Shown here: piece after piece, positions 26,601 through 34,545 of the stretch
Layout: each line of letters opens with the position of its first letter
How positions within the stretch are numbered: position 1 is the first letter of the stretch
Origin: Akkermansia muciniphila
Lineage (GTDB): Bacteria > Verrucomicrobiota > Verrucomicrobiia > Verrucomicrobiales > Akkermansiaceae
Assembly (NCBI RefSeq): GCF_900184965.1
Contig: NZ_FXYA01000146.1
Coordinates: 54,727 to 118,726, forward strand
Reading direction: 5' to 3'
Length of the DNA: 64,000 nt
Notes under the pieces: model-generated
Told to the model about the DNA's origin: nothing
The model's database searches: none
What the model saw: the letters and a program-made list of their open reading frames with translations, nothing else
Translations under genes and position numbers: made by a program

Positions 26601-26855
26601 TAATATATTTATTTACAATAATATATTATAAAATGTGTTCATTATTGTGATAATGTTGAGCACACGGAAGGATGAAAAATAGTCTGAAATAGGCCGAAAA
26701 AGGGAGTCTCCTTGAGCGTAGAGGCTCGAACTGGGTCATGGGTCATCTGTGTTTTTGCATGCATGGAGTTGAAAAATTTCATGCAACTATTCCAACAATG
26801 CAACGGGAAAAGTATAGGTTCAGGTGAAAGCCTGCGTGTCTTCCGTAGAGGAAAC

Positions 26856-26877
26856 GCAACGGGGCCGCATTTGTATG
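26856..26877 (+). promoter_or_regulatory. Repeated start-codon leader, copy 1
   Basis: GCAACG-N6-CATTTGTATG, ending at the ATG of the first particle gene. It matches copies 3 and 4 in 16 of 22 positions. A near copy without a start codon (GCAACGGGAAAAGTATA) lies about 60 bp upstream. Confidence 0.5.
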
Positions 26878-27153
26878 TTACGGATTGCAAAAGCTCTTTA
26901 TGTCTGGGGAGCGGTGGACATTGATGAACGCATACCCCGTTTGAAAGAAGCTTTGGATAAGGCTGTTGAAGATATCATTGAAAACCAGGGAAAGGAAATC
27001 ACTCAAGGGAACGTGGGGGACAGTTCATTCCAGTTCGCGCCAGGTTCCATGACTATTGATTTATGGGTGGAAGCTTTGGGGATGGCTATTCGTTCTCTTG
27101 AGCATGGCCGGTTTGAAGGAGGGAATAACGTTGCAAGGATAGTGTTTCGATGA
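26875..27153 (+). CDS. Possible gpW-like head-tail joining protein
   Basis: A 92-residue protein from the ATG at 26875. It starts with a hydrophobic/aromatic stretch (MLRIAKALYVWGAVDIDERI), then an amphipathic helix (RLKEALDKAVEDIIEN), a beta hairpin (GNVGDSSFQFAPGS) and a second helix ending in ARIVFR. The size, the helix-hairpin-helix layout and the place directly before portal (4-bp ATGA overlap) match gpW of lambda, which sits just before portal gene B. Sequence identity to gpW is not evident, so the role is inferred from position and shape. A longer in-frame start at 26824 is possible but the repeated leader favours 26875. Confidence 0.55.
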   Translation: MLRIAKALYVWGAVDIDERIPRLKEALDKAVEDIIENQGKEITQGNVGDSSFQFAPGSMTIDLWVEALGMAIRSLEHGRFEGGNNVARIVFR

Positions 27154-28550
27154 AAGCAGGAAATGTCCAGATTTTGGATCAGTTCGGCCGGCCGTTTTCA
27201 AGCCGCCCCATTTACAAGAGCGGCAGTTATGATGACGGGCTGCAGCGGCTTCCGAATTATCTCAAAGAACCGGAACAGCTTTCCGGGAGTCTTACCCGGA
27301 AGAACCTCATTTCCGCGTCCCGTCTGTTGTACAAGAACAACGGCGTTGTAAAAGGCGCCGTGAACATGAAGGCTGAATACTCTATCGGGAAAGCGTTTCT
27401 GTTCAAATCTCTGTGCAAGAATCCGGAAGTTGCGGCGAAGTATGACGAGTACATCAAGGCGTTTTACAAAGTTGCATGCGTGAACGGAAAGAATTTTCAC
27501 TCGCTCCTGTATCTGATCTCCACCGCCATCGACATTGATGGGGATTGCTTTGTAATGTTGACGGAAAGCAAGACGGGGTTTCCTCAACTGCAATTTATCC
27601 GGGCAAACCGTGTTTGCTCTCCTAAAAATGGCCTTATTGACTCCGGAAAATATAAGGGATTGAACGTGCTGCACGGCGTCATAACCAATCGCATGGGACG
27701 TGAAATCGCTTATTGGCTGGACGGCGACGAACCAGGGGGAGGTGAAATCATCCCGGCATCCTCAATACTTCATATCGTGGATGACGACTTTCTTTCCACC
27801 TGCCGGGGCGAGCCTCTCTTCTCTCATGGCCTCAAGGAATTCCGATACATTGATGATATCAATACAGCCGAACTTGGGGCCATGAAGATTGCGTCACAAA
27901 TTGCCCTGGTAAAAAAGAACGAAACGGGAGAAGTTGACATAACGCAGGCTTATGCCAAACCGTCCAATAATGGGGAGGTGCTCATCCGGAATACTGGTGA
28001 TAAGCAAATTGTATTTTTGAAGTCTGAAGATTCCCTTGACTCCCTGAAGATTGAGCGCCCCTCTCCGAACTACATGAGTTTTTCAGAACGGCTTCTGAAG
28101 GGCGTTTTATCCGGGGTGGGCGTGCCCTATGATATCGTGGTCAATCCGGACTCAAGCGGTGTTGGGAACAGAATGTCTCTGTCCAAATTTGACAATACCA
28201 CGCGAGATCGGGCCACGCTGCTTGAAGATGCTGCCAGACTGCTTGTACAGTATATCTTGGCCGTAGGTATCCAGCGGGAGGACATCCCGCACGCGGAAGG
28301 CTGGTGGAACATGATGTTCAGCCGCGCCAAGCGTCCAAGCGTAGACATGGGCCGCGACTCCAACAGCCAGTTGAAAGAGTACAACGCCGGTATTAAAAAC
28401 CTCACAGAAATCTGTGAGGAAAACGGAACGCAGGTTGAGGACCATTTGAGAATACGTGCCAGGGAAGCCGCCATTGCGGAGAAGTTGCGCCGTGAAGCTG
28501 AAGCAGAATTTGGAGTAGAAATCTCTCCGGATTATATCAGGAAGTTTTAA
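27150..28550 (+). CDS. Phage portal protein, lambda type
   Basis: A 466-residue portal that forms the dodecameric DNA gate at one capsid vertex and docks the terminase. Family features are the N-terminal RKNLISASRLLYKNNGVVKG, the central DIDGDCFVMLTESKTGFPQL, SILHIVDDDF and RGEPLFSHGLKEFRYIDD. The C-terminal EYNAGIKNLTEICEENGTQV corresponds to the lambda/HK97-like ending where portals read TLxEIxxExGxD. It is followed immediately by the S49 protease, as in lambda B-C. The translation start overlaps the previous stop. Confidence 0.92.
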   Translation: MKAGNVQILDQFGRPFSSRPIYKSGSYDDGLQRLPNYLKEPEQLSGSLTRKNLISASRLLYKNNGVVKGAVNMKAEYSIGKAFLFKSLCKNPEVAAKYDEYIKAFYKVACVNGKNFHSLLYLISTAIDIDGDCFVMLTESKTGFPQLQFIRANRVCSPKNGLIDSGKYKGLNVLHGVITNRMGREIAYWLDGDEPGGGEIIPASSILHIVDDDFLSTCRGEPLFSHGLKEFRYIDDINTAELGAMKIASQIALVKKNETGEVDITQAYAKPSNNGEVLIRNTGDKQIVFLKSEDSLDSLKIERPSPNYMSFSERLLKGVLSGVGVPYDIVVNPDSSGVGNRMSLSKFDNTTRDRATLLEDAARLLVQYILAVGIQREDIPHAEGWWNMMFSRAKRPSVDMGRDSNSQLKEYNAGIKNLTEICEENGTQVEDHLRIRAREAAIAEKLRREAEAEFGVEISPDYIRKF

Positions 28551-28554
28551 TGTG

Positions 28555-29298
28555 ATGAAACCGTTATATTGTGAAGAAACTGCATGGCTGGCGAAGATTC
28601 GCCAGCGGAAGAGCCTGGAACCGAAAGCCGCAGGGAATCCGGATTTTGACTTCTCATTTTTCATTCAGACACGCCAAAAAGCGCGGGTAATTGGGTCATC
28701 CTTGGTGATTGACGTGATTGGGCCTCTATACGGTGACGGCGTGCCGTTGAATGAAGTCTTGGGCGGCACGAATTATCAGTCCATCGTGAAGGAAATAAAG
28801 GGTGCTGCCGGGAACATTGATGAAGTTGTTTTCATTTTTGACTCTCCGGGAGGTGACGTGCAAGGCTGTCATGAAACAGCAGAATTGATTAAATCTCTGC
28901 CAGTGGAAACAGTGGCTTATGTCAAAGGCATGTGCTGCTCTGCCGCCTATTATTTGGCTTCCGCTTGTGATCAAGTGGTCGTGACGGAAACGGCGCTGGT
29001 TGGCAGTATCGGGACGGTCATCAGCCTGTGGAATGCCAAGAGTGAGGAAATATTGACTATCACGAATGATGATGCTGTTTTCAAGCATCCGGAAACCCCG
29101 ATGAATACGGAGGCAATCGCCTATTACAGGGATTTGTGCAACAAGATCGCCGGGCGGTTTCAGGAATTTGTGGCTTTAGGACGTCCCGGTTTATCTGCGG
29201 ATGCGTTTTCCGGCAAGGTTTTTGTGGCGGAAGATGCTGTTTCCCTGGGCCTGATTGATGATGTAATACCCTGGGTCGATTTTCCTGGAGTGGTATGA
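28555..29298 (+). CDS. S49 (SppA/ClpP-type) prohead protease
   Basis: A 247-residue serine protease of the lambda gpC type that matures the prohead. The oxyanion segment DSPGGDV lies near 96-102 and the nucleophile is in GMCCSAAYYLAS (about S129), with TALVGSIGTVISL after it. The C-terminal part (FSGKVFVAEDAVSLGLIDDV) is also typical of S49 enzymes. The ATG at 28555 is preferred over an in-frame GTG one codon earlier. The next gene is a small coiled-coil protein in the position of the scaffold Nu3, but as a separate gene rather than an overlapping one. Confidence 0.93.
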   Translation: MKPLYCEETAWLAKIRQRKSLEPKAAGNPDFDFSFFIQTRQKARVIGSSLVIDVIGPLYGDGVPLNEVLGGTNYQSIVKEIKGAAGNIDEVVFIFDSPGGDVQGCHETAELIKSLPVETVAYVKGMCCSAAYYLASACDQVVVTETALVGSIGTVISLWNAKSEEILTITNDDAVFKHPETPMNTEAIAYYRDLCNKIAGRFQEFVALGRPGLSADAFSGKVFVAEDAVSLGLIDDVIPWVDFPGVV

Positions 29299-29302
29299 AA
29301 AC

Positions 29303-29325
29303 GCAACGGTTTTGTCATAAGTATG
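29303..29325 (+). promoter_or_regulatory. Repeated start-codon leader, copy 2
   Basis: GCAACG, 14 bp, then the ATG of the scaffold candidate. It is diverged in the second half (GTATG is retained) and is one base longer than copies 1, 3 and 4. Confidence 0.35.
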
Positions 29326-29712
29326 GCACTATTCAAGTCTGATCAAAATATCGTTGATGCGCTCAAACAAGAGCTTGCCCCTTTTGGGGCAGAAATGAAG
29401 AATGGGATTAAAGAAATCCAATCCTCTATTAAAGATCTTTGTGAGCGTGTCGAAGCCCTGGAAAAGGAGAATGTCAAGCTCCACGCATCCGTTGCCCTCA
29501 AGAAAAACCAGCTTGAGGAAGAAGCCGATACGAAGGCGAGCCAGAAGGCCGCTGAAATGGTGGCTGGTATGGGACATAAAGCCGTAGTGGATAAGCCGGA
29601 AGACGGCGAAGAAAACTCCTCTATCCTGGAGCAGTACTCAGCTCTTTCCGGAGAGGAACAGAGGAAGTTTTATGCTGCTCATAAGGATGAGTTGGTAAAA
29701 CTTTGCAAGTAA
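29323..29712 (+). CDS. Putative scaffold protein
   Basis: A 129-residue acidic protein. Residues 10-85 form a near-continuous helix with heptad pattern (IQSSIKDLCERVEALEKENV), and the C-terminus is a short helical domain (EEQRKFYAAHKDELVKLCK). It lies between protease and capsid, where siphoviruses encode the internal scaffold that the protease removes. No catalytic motif is present. The scaffold role is inferred from position and coiled-coil character. Confidence 0.6.
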   Translation: MALFKSDQNIVDALKQELAPFGAEMKNGIKEIQSSIKDLCERVEALEKENVKLHASVALKKNQLEEEADTKASQKAAEMVAGMGHKAVVDKPEDGEENSSILEQYSALSGEEQRKFYAAHKDELVKLCK

Positions 29713-29752
29713 TCAATAACAATATTAACGATTAAAACCATTTTTTAGAATT

Positions 29753-30589
29753 ATGGCTCTTTCAGATGCTCACAAGATAGTTATTCACAGTGAAGTCATT
29801 TCTTCTTTGCGTAAAGCTCTGGCTCCGCTGGAATACTTTAAGAAGGATTTTCGAATGGAGTATGCTTCTGAGATTAAATTCAAGAATGTAAAAGCCGCCG
29901 GAAATATTACTGAAAACCCTTCTGATTACCAGACGGATAAAGAAAATGAAGGGGATTTAATCCCCCTGTCACTTACTGAACTCCATCAACCCTGGCGCAT
30001 TACGCCCGCCGAAAAGCGGAATGGGTGGAAATTGGCGGATTTGGCAAAAACGAACGCTACGGCGTTTGCCAATAACTTGAACAAGCGCATACTTTCCCTT
30101 GTTACAGCGGATGGAGCCAAGGTTATCGGTACGGCTGACGCTTTCACAAAGCGTAAGTGCATCAACCTCAGCGGAGACGTAGAATCCGACGAACCTCACC
30201 TTTTGCTGGCGCCTGATTATTACCGAGCTATTCTTCCGGAAAATACGACGGAATTCCGGCTTGATGGAGGCGCTTACGGATTTGATTCCATCCATAAGGT
30301 CAAGACCTCCGTCTTTGCTGATAACGTAGTCGGTATTTCCTATGATGGAGGTGCGGTTGCTGTTGGTTCCGCCCTTCCGGAGATCGACGAGGCTTTCAAG
30401 GATGATATCCATTCCGAGGTCATTCAGGTGGAAGGTCTTGCTGGTCTTTCTATCCTGTTTTGCACTTGGCTTGATTTGAAAACTCGCGCGGAATGGGCTT
30501 CTCTGGGCCTGATGTTCGGGGCAAAGATTCTCGAGGCTGACAAGGTGAAAGGATACGTTGCCGCTGCTGTTGCGTCAGATGAAGGCTGA
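29753..30589 (+). CDS. Putative major capsid protein
   Basis: A 278-residue protein. It has a helical N-terminus, then a beta-rich body with motifs such as DGGAYGFDSIHKVKTSVF and a late hydrophobic stretch (GLAGLSILFCTWLDLKT), ending in the helix KVKGYVAAAVASDEG. The order portal, protease, scaffold, this gene, terminator fits a major capsid protein, and the leader before it is A-rich, as for strongly expressed genes. I cannot see a specific HK97 fold signature, so the name comes from position and size. Confidence 0.65.
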   Translation: MALSDAHKIVIHSEVISSLRKALAPLEYFKKDFRMEYASEIKFKNVKAAGNITENPSDYQTDKENEGDLIPLSLTELHQPWRITPAEKRNGWKLADLAKTNATAFANNLNKRILSLVTADGAKVIGTADAFTKRKCINLSGDVESDEPHLLLAPDYYRAILPENTTEFRLDGGAYGFDSIHKVKTSVFADNVVGISYDGGAVAVGSALPEIDEAFKDDIHSEVIQVEGLAGLSILFCTWLDLKTRAEWASLGLMFGAKILEADKVKGYVAAAVASDEG

Positions 30590-30617
30590 TTTTCTTTGTA
30601 TTCATGCTGGTGTTTAC

Positions 30618-30646
30618 CGTCCCGGATTTGTCCGGGGCGTTTTTTT
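30618..30646 (+). terminator. Rho-independent terminator after the capsid gene
   Basis: A 9-bp stem with one wobble pair (30618-30626 with 30631-30639), a TTTG loop and a T7 tail, 28 bp past the capsid stop. Partial readthrough would give excess capsid over the connectors. Leader copy 3 begins 3 bp after the T run. Confidence 0.88.
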
Positions 30647-30648
30647 GT

Positions 30649-30670
30649 GCAACGCACCGCCATTTGTATG
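30649..30670 (+). promoter_or_regulatory. Repeated start-codon leader, copy 3
   Basis: GCAACGCAC-N4-CATTTGTATG style leader, ending at the ATG of the connector gene. It differs from copy 4 at two of 22 positions and follows a terminator directly. Confidence 0.5.
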
Positions 30671-30967
30671 AGATTCACAGAGGCTGCCAACGTTGCTCAC
30701 CGGAGTATTAACCGGGTATTGCCACAGACAAAAATTGTCTACAATGGCCAGACGTACCGGGGGTACATGAATTCCCGGGACATAACCATTGAACGCCAGG
30801 AAGGAGGGTATTGCAACCAGCGTGACCGCATCATTCACATCCAGACAGGGGACGCTTTTCAGATTGGGGGGCGTGTGGGGTGCGAAGGGATGAAATTCAA
30901 GATTACTGCCGTCACAAGTAATTGTGTTTACAAGGTATTAACTTTATCAGCCGATTTATATGAGTAG
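30668..30967 (+). CDS. Putative head-tail connector
   Basis: A 99-residue protein from the ATG at 30668 (MRFTEAANVAHRSINRVLPQ). It is mostly beta: KIVYNGQTYRGYMNSRDITI and DRIIHIQTGDAF resemble the small beta-barrel connectors of the gpFII or stopper type. The next gene overlaps its end by 8 bp. No sequence motif fixes the family; position between the capsid and a tail-completion candidate is the main support. Confidence 0.5.
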   Translation: MRFTEAANVAHRSINRVLPQTKIVYNGQTYRGYMNSRDITIERQEGGYCNQRDRIIHIQTGDAFQIGGRVGCEGMKFKITAVTSNCVYKVLTLSADLYE

Positions 30968-31715
30968 CATGGAAGTCCGGATAGATGTGAAAGGAATGGA
31001 TAGCGCCTTGAAAAAGGCGAAAACGAATATTGAGCGTTTTGGAAATTTATATACTACGTTGCTTGCCTACAATACCGCCAGCGGGATGTGCTTTAACGCC
31101 ACTCTTCCGCTGGGAAAAAATCGCAAATCAAAGGTTTCCGGAAGAAAATCCGGGGAAGGGTCTGTCAGCCGGGACGTTTCCCGCGCCGGGCGCGGTGTTG
31201 GATCGTTTATCAACCAATTAAAGGAAAGAGACATAAAAAGGGCAAGACAGGTTGCCGGCATGCTTTCTTTAAAGGCAGATCCTCAAAAGGCTGCCGAAGT
31301 GGCGACGGATGTTTTTGGGCAGGTTGTACGCTTTTATCAGAGTTACAGCCCGGAATTTCATACTTCTGCCCGGAAGAATGGTCGTGTGTCCTCCTTTACT
31401 GGGAATGTCGTGCTCAATAGAAAGAGTACGGAGAACTATAAGAATAAGGTATTCAAGCATATCGGGAAGGCAAAATCAGGGTGGCTGATTAATACTTCTT
31501 ATGGATGGGCTGCTCGTGCGCCTCAATGGATTGCGCGGCATGGGAAAAACGGGACAATCAAGAAGTTGCCTGATGGAAGTGTCGAAATAGAAAATAATCT
31601 GTCTTATGCCTCGGAGGCTATGCTTAAGGCGCTTGTACCGTTTGTCCAAACCAAGGCATTGCAGGCCACGAACTTGAAATTGCACCATGAGTGGCAAAGG
31701 AGAAACAGGGTATGA
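30960..31715 (+). CDS. Putative tail-completion / minor tail protein
   Basis: A 251-residue basic protein. The N-terminus (MSSMEVRIDVKGMDSALKKA) has the strand-helix form seen in HK97 gp10 / lambda Z-like proteins, which begin with a short beta strand and a long helix. A Ser/Gly/Arg-rich stretch and a C-terminal helix follow. It overlaps both neighbours. Assignment rests on the N-terminal pattern and gene order. Confidence 0.5.
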   Translation: MSSMEVRIDVKGMDSALKKAKTNIERFGNLYTTLLAYNTASGMCFNATLPLGKNRKSKVSGRKSGEGSVSRDVSRAGRGVGSFINQLKERDIKRARQVAGMLSLKADPQKAAEVATDVFGQVVRFYQSYSPEFHTSARKNGRVSSFTGNVVLNRKSTENYKNKVFKHIGKAKSGWLINTSYGWAARAPQWIARHGKNGTIKKLPDGSVEIENNLSYASEAMLKALVPFVQTKALQATNLKLHHEWQRRNRV

Positions 31716-32047
31716 TTATGGATCGTGTCATCAGTCATTTGAGGAATTCCGGGTTTATTGTCTACAAAGCCGGGAATAACAGCGACATAGAACGGAAGCC
31801 CTGCGTCGTCATAGGCATGGCCGGGTATACTCAGCCTTGGACGCCTTTGCCCGCCAGGGAATATACGCTTTCCATGATTCTGATCAATAACCGGTCTGAT
31901 TCGGAAATGGAAAGAACCCTTGTGGAGACGTTATTCCGGCTGGATTGTGGTGAACAGTGTGATTTTTTCAATATTACGGATTATTCGGCTACGCTGGATG
32001 ATGATGACTGGGTAACTACCTGGACATTGCGTTATATTGAAAGATAG
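31712..32047 (+). CDS. Putative tail terminator protein
   Basis: A 111-residue protein from the ATG at 31712, which has AAGGAG about 10 bp upstream and overlaps the previous stop as ATGA. It starts with a helix (MIMDRVISHLRNSGFIVYKA) and continues with alternating strands that end in WVTTWTLRYIER. This small alpha/beta layout and place fit tail-terminator proteins (lambda gpU class), which cap the tail tube. No decisive motif is seen. It is the last gene before the accessory cassette. Confidence 0.5.
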   Translation: MIMDRVISHLRNSGFIVYKAGNNSDIERKPCVVIGMAGYTQPWTPLPAREYTLSMILINNRSDSEMERTLVETLFRLDCGEQCDFFNITDYSATLDDDDWVTTWTLRYIER

Positions 32048-32214
32048 TTTTATACTATTTTGATAATCAATGGTTGTACTTCTTGTACCCCTTCATATCC
32101 TTTATTTCCGGCTTGGTTATCGTGCCGTTTTAGTCTTTTTACTCACGTTCTGAATGTGGGTTGAACTACGCGTTAAACGTGTTGATGGGGAGCGAGAAAT
32201 TTTTCAAAGTTTTC

Positions 32215-32236
32215 ATGAACTGAATATTCAGTTCAT
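32215..32236. promoter_or_regulatory. Perfect 22-bp palindrome upstream of the amidase gene
   Basis: Both arms read ATGAACTGAAT, so the site is fully symmetric with no loop. It ends 31 bp before the amidase start. There is no T run, so a repressor operator is more likely than a terminator. The rest of the 220-bp gap (32048-32267) is AT-rich and carries no gene. Confidence 0.65.
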
Positions 32237-32267
32237 TCAACAATAAACGATTAGAAAGCATAACATT

Positions 32268-33263
32268 ATGGCTATATCAACAATACCATTCCACCCGCTC
32301 GACGCCGAGAATAATCGTCGTTACAAGGTGACGAAAAAAGCAGCTCCAAAGATTGCCTGGCATAAGACAGAAGAAACAGGTTCCCACGATTGGGAAGGCT
32401 ATATCCGCGTCGAGACCACTAGGGAATGTTCCTTTGTTATTCAGATAGATGACACCGGTTACCTGGAAATCAATGGAGAGAAAGTCGTGGAACTCAAGGG
32501 CAGCAATGCGTCAAAGAAAGCCGAGGGTAAGAAGAACCTCAAAAAAGGCTTCCACTACGTCAAGCTCCACCACGAAAATTTGAAAGTCCCAGAGGCAATC
32601 GCCCCTTATCCCAATGCAGAGGAATTCGTCCCTCAAATGAATGGGGCAGATTTGGAACTTTGGGAAATTGATGCGCCTAAGAACTTGATGACAAAGGAAG
32701 AAGCTCAAGAACTGCTGAATAACTACAAACCGGTAGGTTATGGGGAAGGCGGCAAGAGTACGGATGGTGTATGGGCATATATAGGAGGTGGCCTTAACAA
32801 GGCTCATCTCAAGGAAATCGCTGATAATATTCCGATGGATGCCCGGCAGTATTACAACAGTTGTGCCTTACGTGTAAGTATCGCTCTCGGCCGTTCCGGT
32901 ACTTCTCTGGCGGCAGTGAGGGATGAAGGCGGAAAATTGGCCGCTACCAATATTACGTTGATGGATCCTCCCGGTAATCTTGGAGCTCTGAATCCGGACT
33001 ACATAGAAGGAGGGGACACATCAAATTTGCGTAAGCATGTTGTTTTGAGTGCTGCCGTTATGACCAAGTATTTCAAGGATAAATATGGGGCAGCAGATTA
33101 CACCGATGACTGGGAGGATGCCTACTCCACCCCGCAGGAAGGTGACATCCTCTTCTTTGGAGACACAAGCCATACAGGTATTGGTCCAGGGAACAATTTG
33201 GCTATTGGAAGCTATAATCACCAGGCTCTCTGGCTTCTATATCGGGAAACCCTGGAAGAATAA
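32268..33263 (+). CDS. Tae4-like Cys/His peptidoglycan amidase with N-terminal beta-sandwich region
   Basis: A 331-residue protein of two parts. Residues about 30-135 look like a PA14/carbohydrate-binding sandwich, with DWEGYIRVETTRECSFVIQI, DDTGYLEINGEKVVEL and KKGFHYVKLHHE. Residues about 165-325 match the Tae4 amidase pattern: IGGGLNK (172-178), YYNSCALRVSIALGRSG with the nucleophile candidate Cys199, then after a variable loop EGDILFFGDTSH and NHQALW with the histidine candidate His318. Family Tae4 enzymes, known as type VI secretion effectors, cut D-Glu/mDAP peptide bonds in the wall. There is no signal peptide. It is not the endolysin, which is at 47475, and it is placed between tail-terminator and tail-tube genes with its own terminator. 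Confidence 0.72.
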   Translation: MAISTIPFHPLDAENNRRYKVTKKAAPKIAWHKTEETGSHDWEGYIRVETTRECSFVIQIDDTGYLEINGEKVVELKGSNASKKAEGKKNLKKGFHYVKLHHENLKVPEAIAPYPNAEEFVPQMNGADLELWEIDAPKNLMTKEEAQELLNNYKPVGYGEGGKSTDGVWAYIGGGLNKAHLKEIADNIPMDARQYYNSCALRVSIALGRSGTSLAAVRDEGGKLAATNITLMDPPGNLGALNPDYIEGGDTSNLRKHVVLSAAVMTKYFKDKYGAADYTDDWEDAYSTPQEGDILFFGDTSHTGIGPGNNLAIGSYNHQALWLLYRETLEE

Positions 33264-33289
33264 CCTTCCGTGATAATCTCGTTTATTTC

Positions 33290-33325
33290 ACAAGGCGGAT
33301 GCTCACACATCCGCCTTGTTTTTTT
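33290..33325 (+). terminator. Terminator after the amidase gene
   Basis: A perfect 12-bp stem (ACAAGGCGGATG and its complement), loop CTCACA, then T7, 26 bp past the amidase stop. Confidence 0.93.
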
Positions 33326-33350
33326 AAGGAACGATACGCATATTGATGTA

Positions 33351-34409
33351 ATGCACGTAAGGAAGAATAGCAGACTGATCTTTATCCTGACGATTCTGTT
33401 CCTCATAGGCATGGATAGTGCCATGGCCGACAGTCCTGATGCCCCCCTGATGAGTGAAGAGCAAATCAGAGCCTGCCAGCAAGGTAATATGGATGTTCTT
33501 GCTTCCTACTTGGGGCCTGATAATCCTGTCATTATGGTCTGTGAATACAAGGCTGAATGGGAGCCTCCTACGTCAAAATCAAGCAAGGGCGCTCTGACTA
33601 CATACGCCACGGTTGTTAGGTCAGTGGACGATGGTTTTCCTGTAGGGACTAAGATAAAATGGATAAGTTACTTAGAAGGTTCTATTTCGCAGCAAATGCT
33701 TGAACAATGCCTGTCTAAAGAAGGTAGACTGTCTTACATCATTAACCCTTGGAAAAAGCAACGGGAGGAAGAGTGGGATATAGTCCATGCACAGGACGAT
33801 ATTCCAGAAGTATCATACAGTTTCAACTTTCTTATTTCCTATCCTTACTATTATAATAACCTGCGAGCCATGCTCGACATCCCTATTCAACCCGTCACTT
33901 CTCCTCGTGTTGCCACGCAGACGGACATTGACAATGAGCATGATAACTTCCTCCGTGGGACGGCCCGGCAGTTGCGCCAGAACGACATTGTCCTAGCGGT
34001 TGTCATTTATAAGACGGTGGAAACTACCCAGGAGACGATATTCTACGCCCGCGTCATTCAGTCCCTCCGGGGAGACATTCCTGTAGAAGCCCTGGTTCAG
34101 TGGAGAGGGGCGGCGAATAATCTCCCTGTGGGCGGCTCTCCTAAAACAGAACTGTATTCGAATTGTAATCTGAGTTATGTCCTTGCGACTTCAAAGGAGG
34201 TAGAAAAACTGCTGGGTACGCCGAAAGATTTTATTCCGGCTGACAGCATTTATGGACTGGCTTCCTACAATTTGGGAAATGACGTCAGTTTTTTCCCGAT
34301 GACGGAGAGTAACTCAGGCCGCGCCATGAAAAAGCTCCTCCGTATCGAACCGGCCAAAATTACTGAAGAATCGGAGGAGGCCCGCTTCCAGCCGGAATCC
34401 GGCGAGTAA
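33351..34409 (+). CDS. Exported protein with tandem beta-domain repeat, amidase partner candidate
   Basis: A 352-residue protein from the ATG at 33351; an in-frame ATG at 33270 would overlap the terminator. It has a signal peptide (RKNSRLIFILTILFLIGMDS, cleavage near AMADS), so it acts in the periplasm or outside. Two similar segments are visible: VCEYKA...YATVVRSVDDGFPVGTKIKW near residue 60-110 and VVIYKT...YARVIQSLRGDIPVEALVQW near residue 215-255. A helix-poor tail follows. I do not recognise the family and it is not a Tai4 immunity protein by sequence. Being exported and encoded right after a wall amidase, it may protect the lysogen or modify the host surface; both are inference. Confidence 0.7.
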   Translation: MHVRKNSRLIFILTILFLIGMDSAMADSPDAPLMSEEQIRACQQGNMDVLASYLGPDNPVIMVCEYKAEWEPPTSKSSKGALTTYATVVRSVDDGFPVGTKIKWISYLEGSISQQMLEQCLSKEGRLSYIINPWKKQREEEWDIVHAQDDIPEVSYSFNFLISYPYYYNNLRAMLDIPIQPVTSPRVATQTDIDNEHDNFLRGTARQLRQNDIVLAVVIYKTVETTQETIFYARVIQSLRGDIPVEALVQWRGAANNLPVGGSPKTELYSNCNLSYVLATSKEVEKLLGTPKDFIPADSIYGLASYNLGNDVSFFPMTESNSGRAMKKLLRIEPAKITEESEEARFQPESGE

Positions 34410-34448
34410 TCCGGTTTTCTCTCTACGCTTCGATTTTATTTGAATCAT

Positions 34449-34480
34449 CCCCGTTCATGAAATATGAGCGGGGCTTTTTT
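34449..34480 (+). terminator. Terminator closing the amidase cassette
   Basis: A 10-bp stem with one wobble pair (CCCCGTTCAT with ATGAGCGGGG), loop GAAAT, then CTTTTTT. A second small AGGAG/CTCCT hairpin with a T7 tail follows at 34485-34509. Confidence 0.88.
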
Positions 34481-34523
34481 GTGGAGGAGGTTCATTCTCC
34501 TGTTTTTTTGGGGGGGCGGAAGC

Positions 34524-34545
34524 GCAACGCACGACCATTTGTATG
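34524..34545 (+). promoter_or_regulatory. Repeated start-codon leader, copy 4
   Basis: GCAACGCACGACCATTTG followed by TATG, ending at the tail-tube ATG. It comes directly after the two terminator hairpins. Confidence 0.5.

Noticed and set aside
32268..33263. Reading the amidase as the phage endolysin
   Set aside because: A separate endolysin candidate with membrane proteins in front of it lies at 47475-48056, and the amidase is far from any holin.
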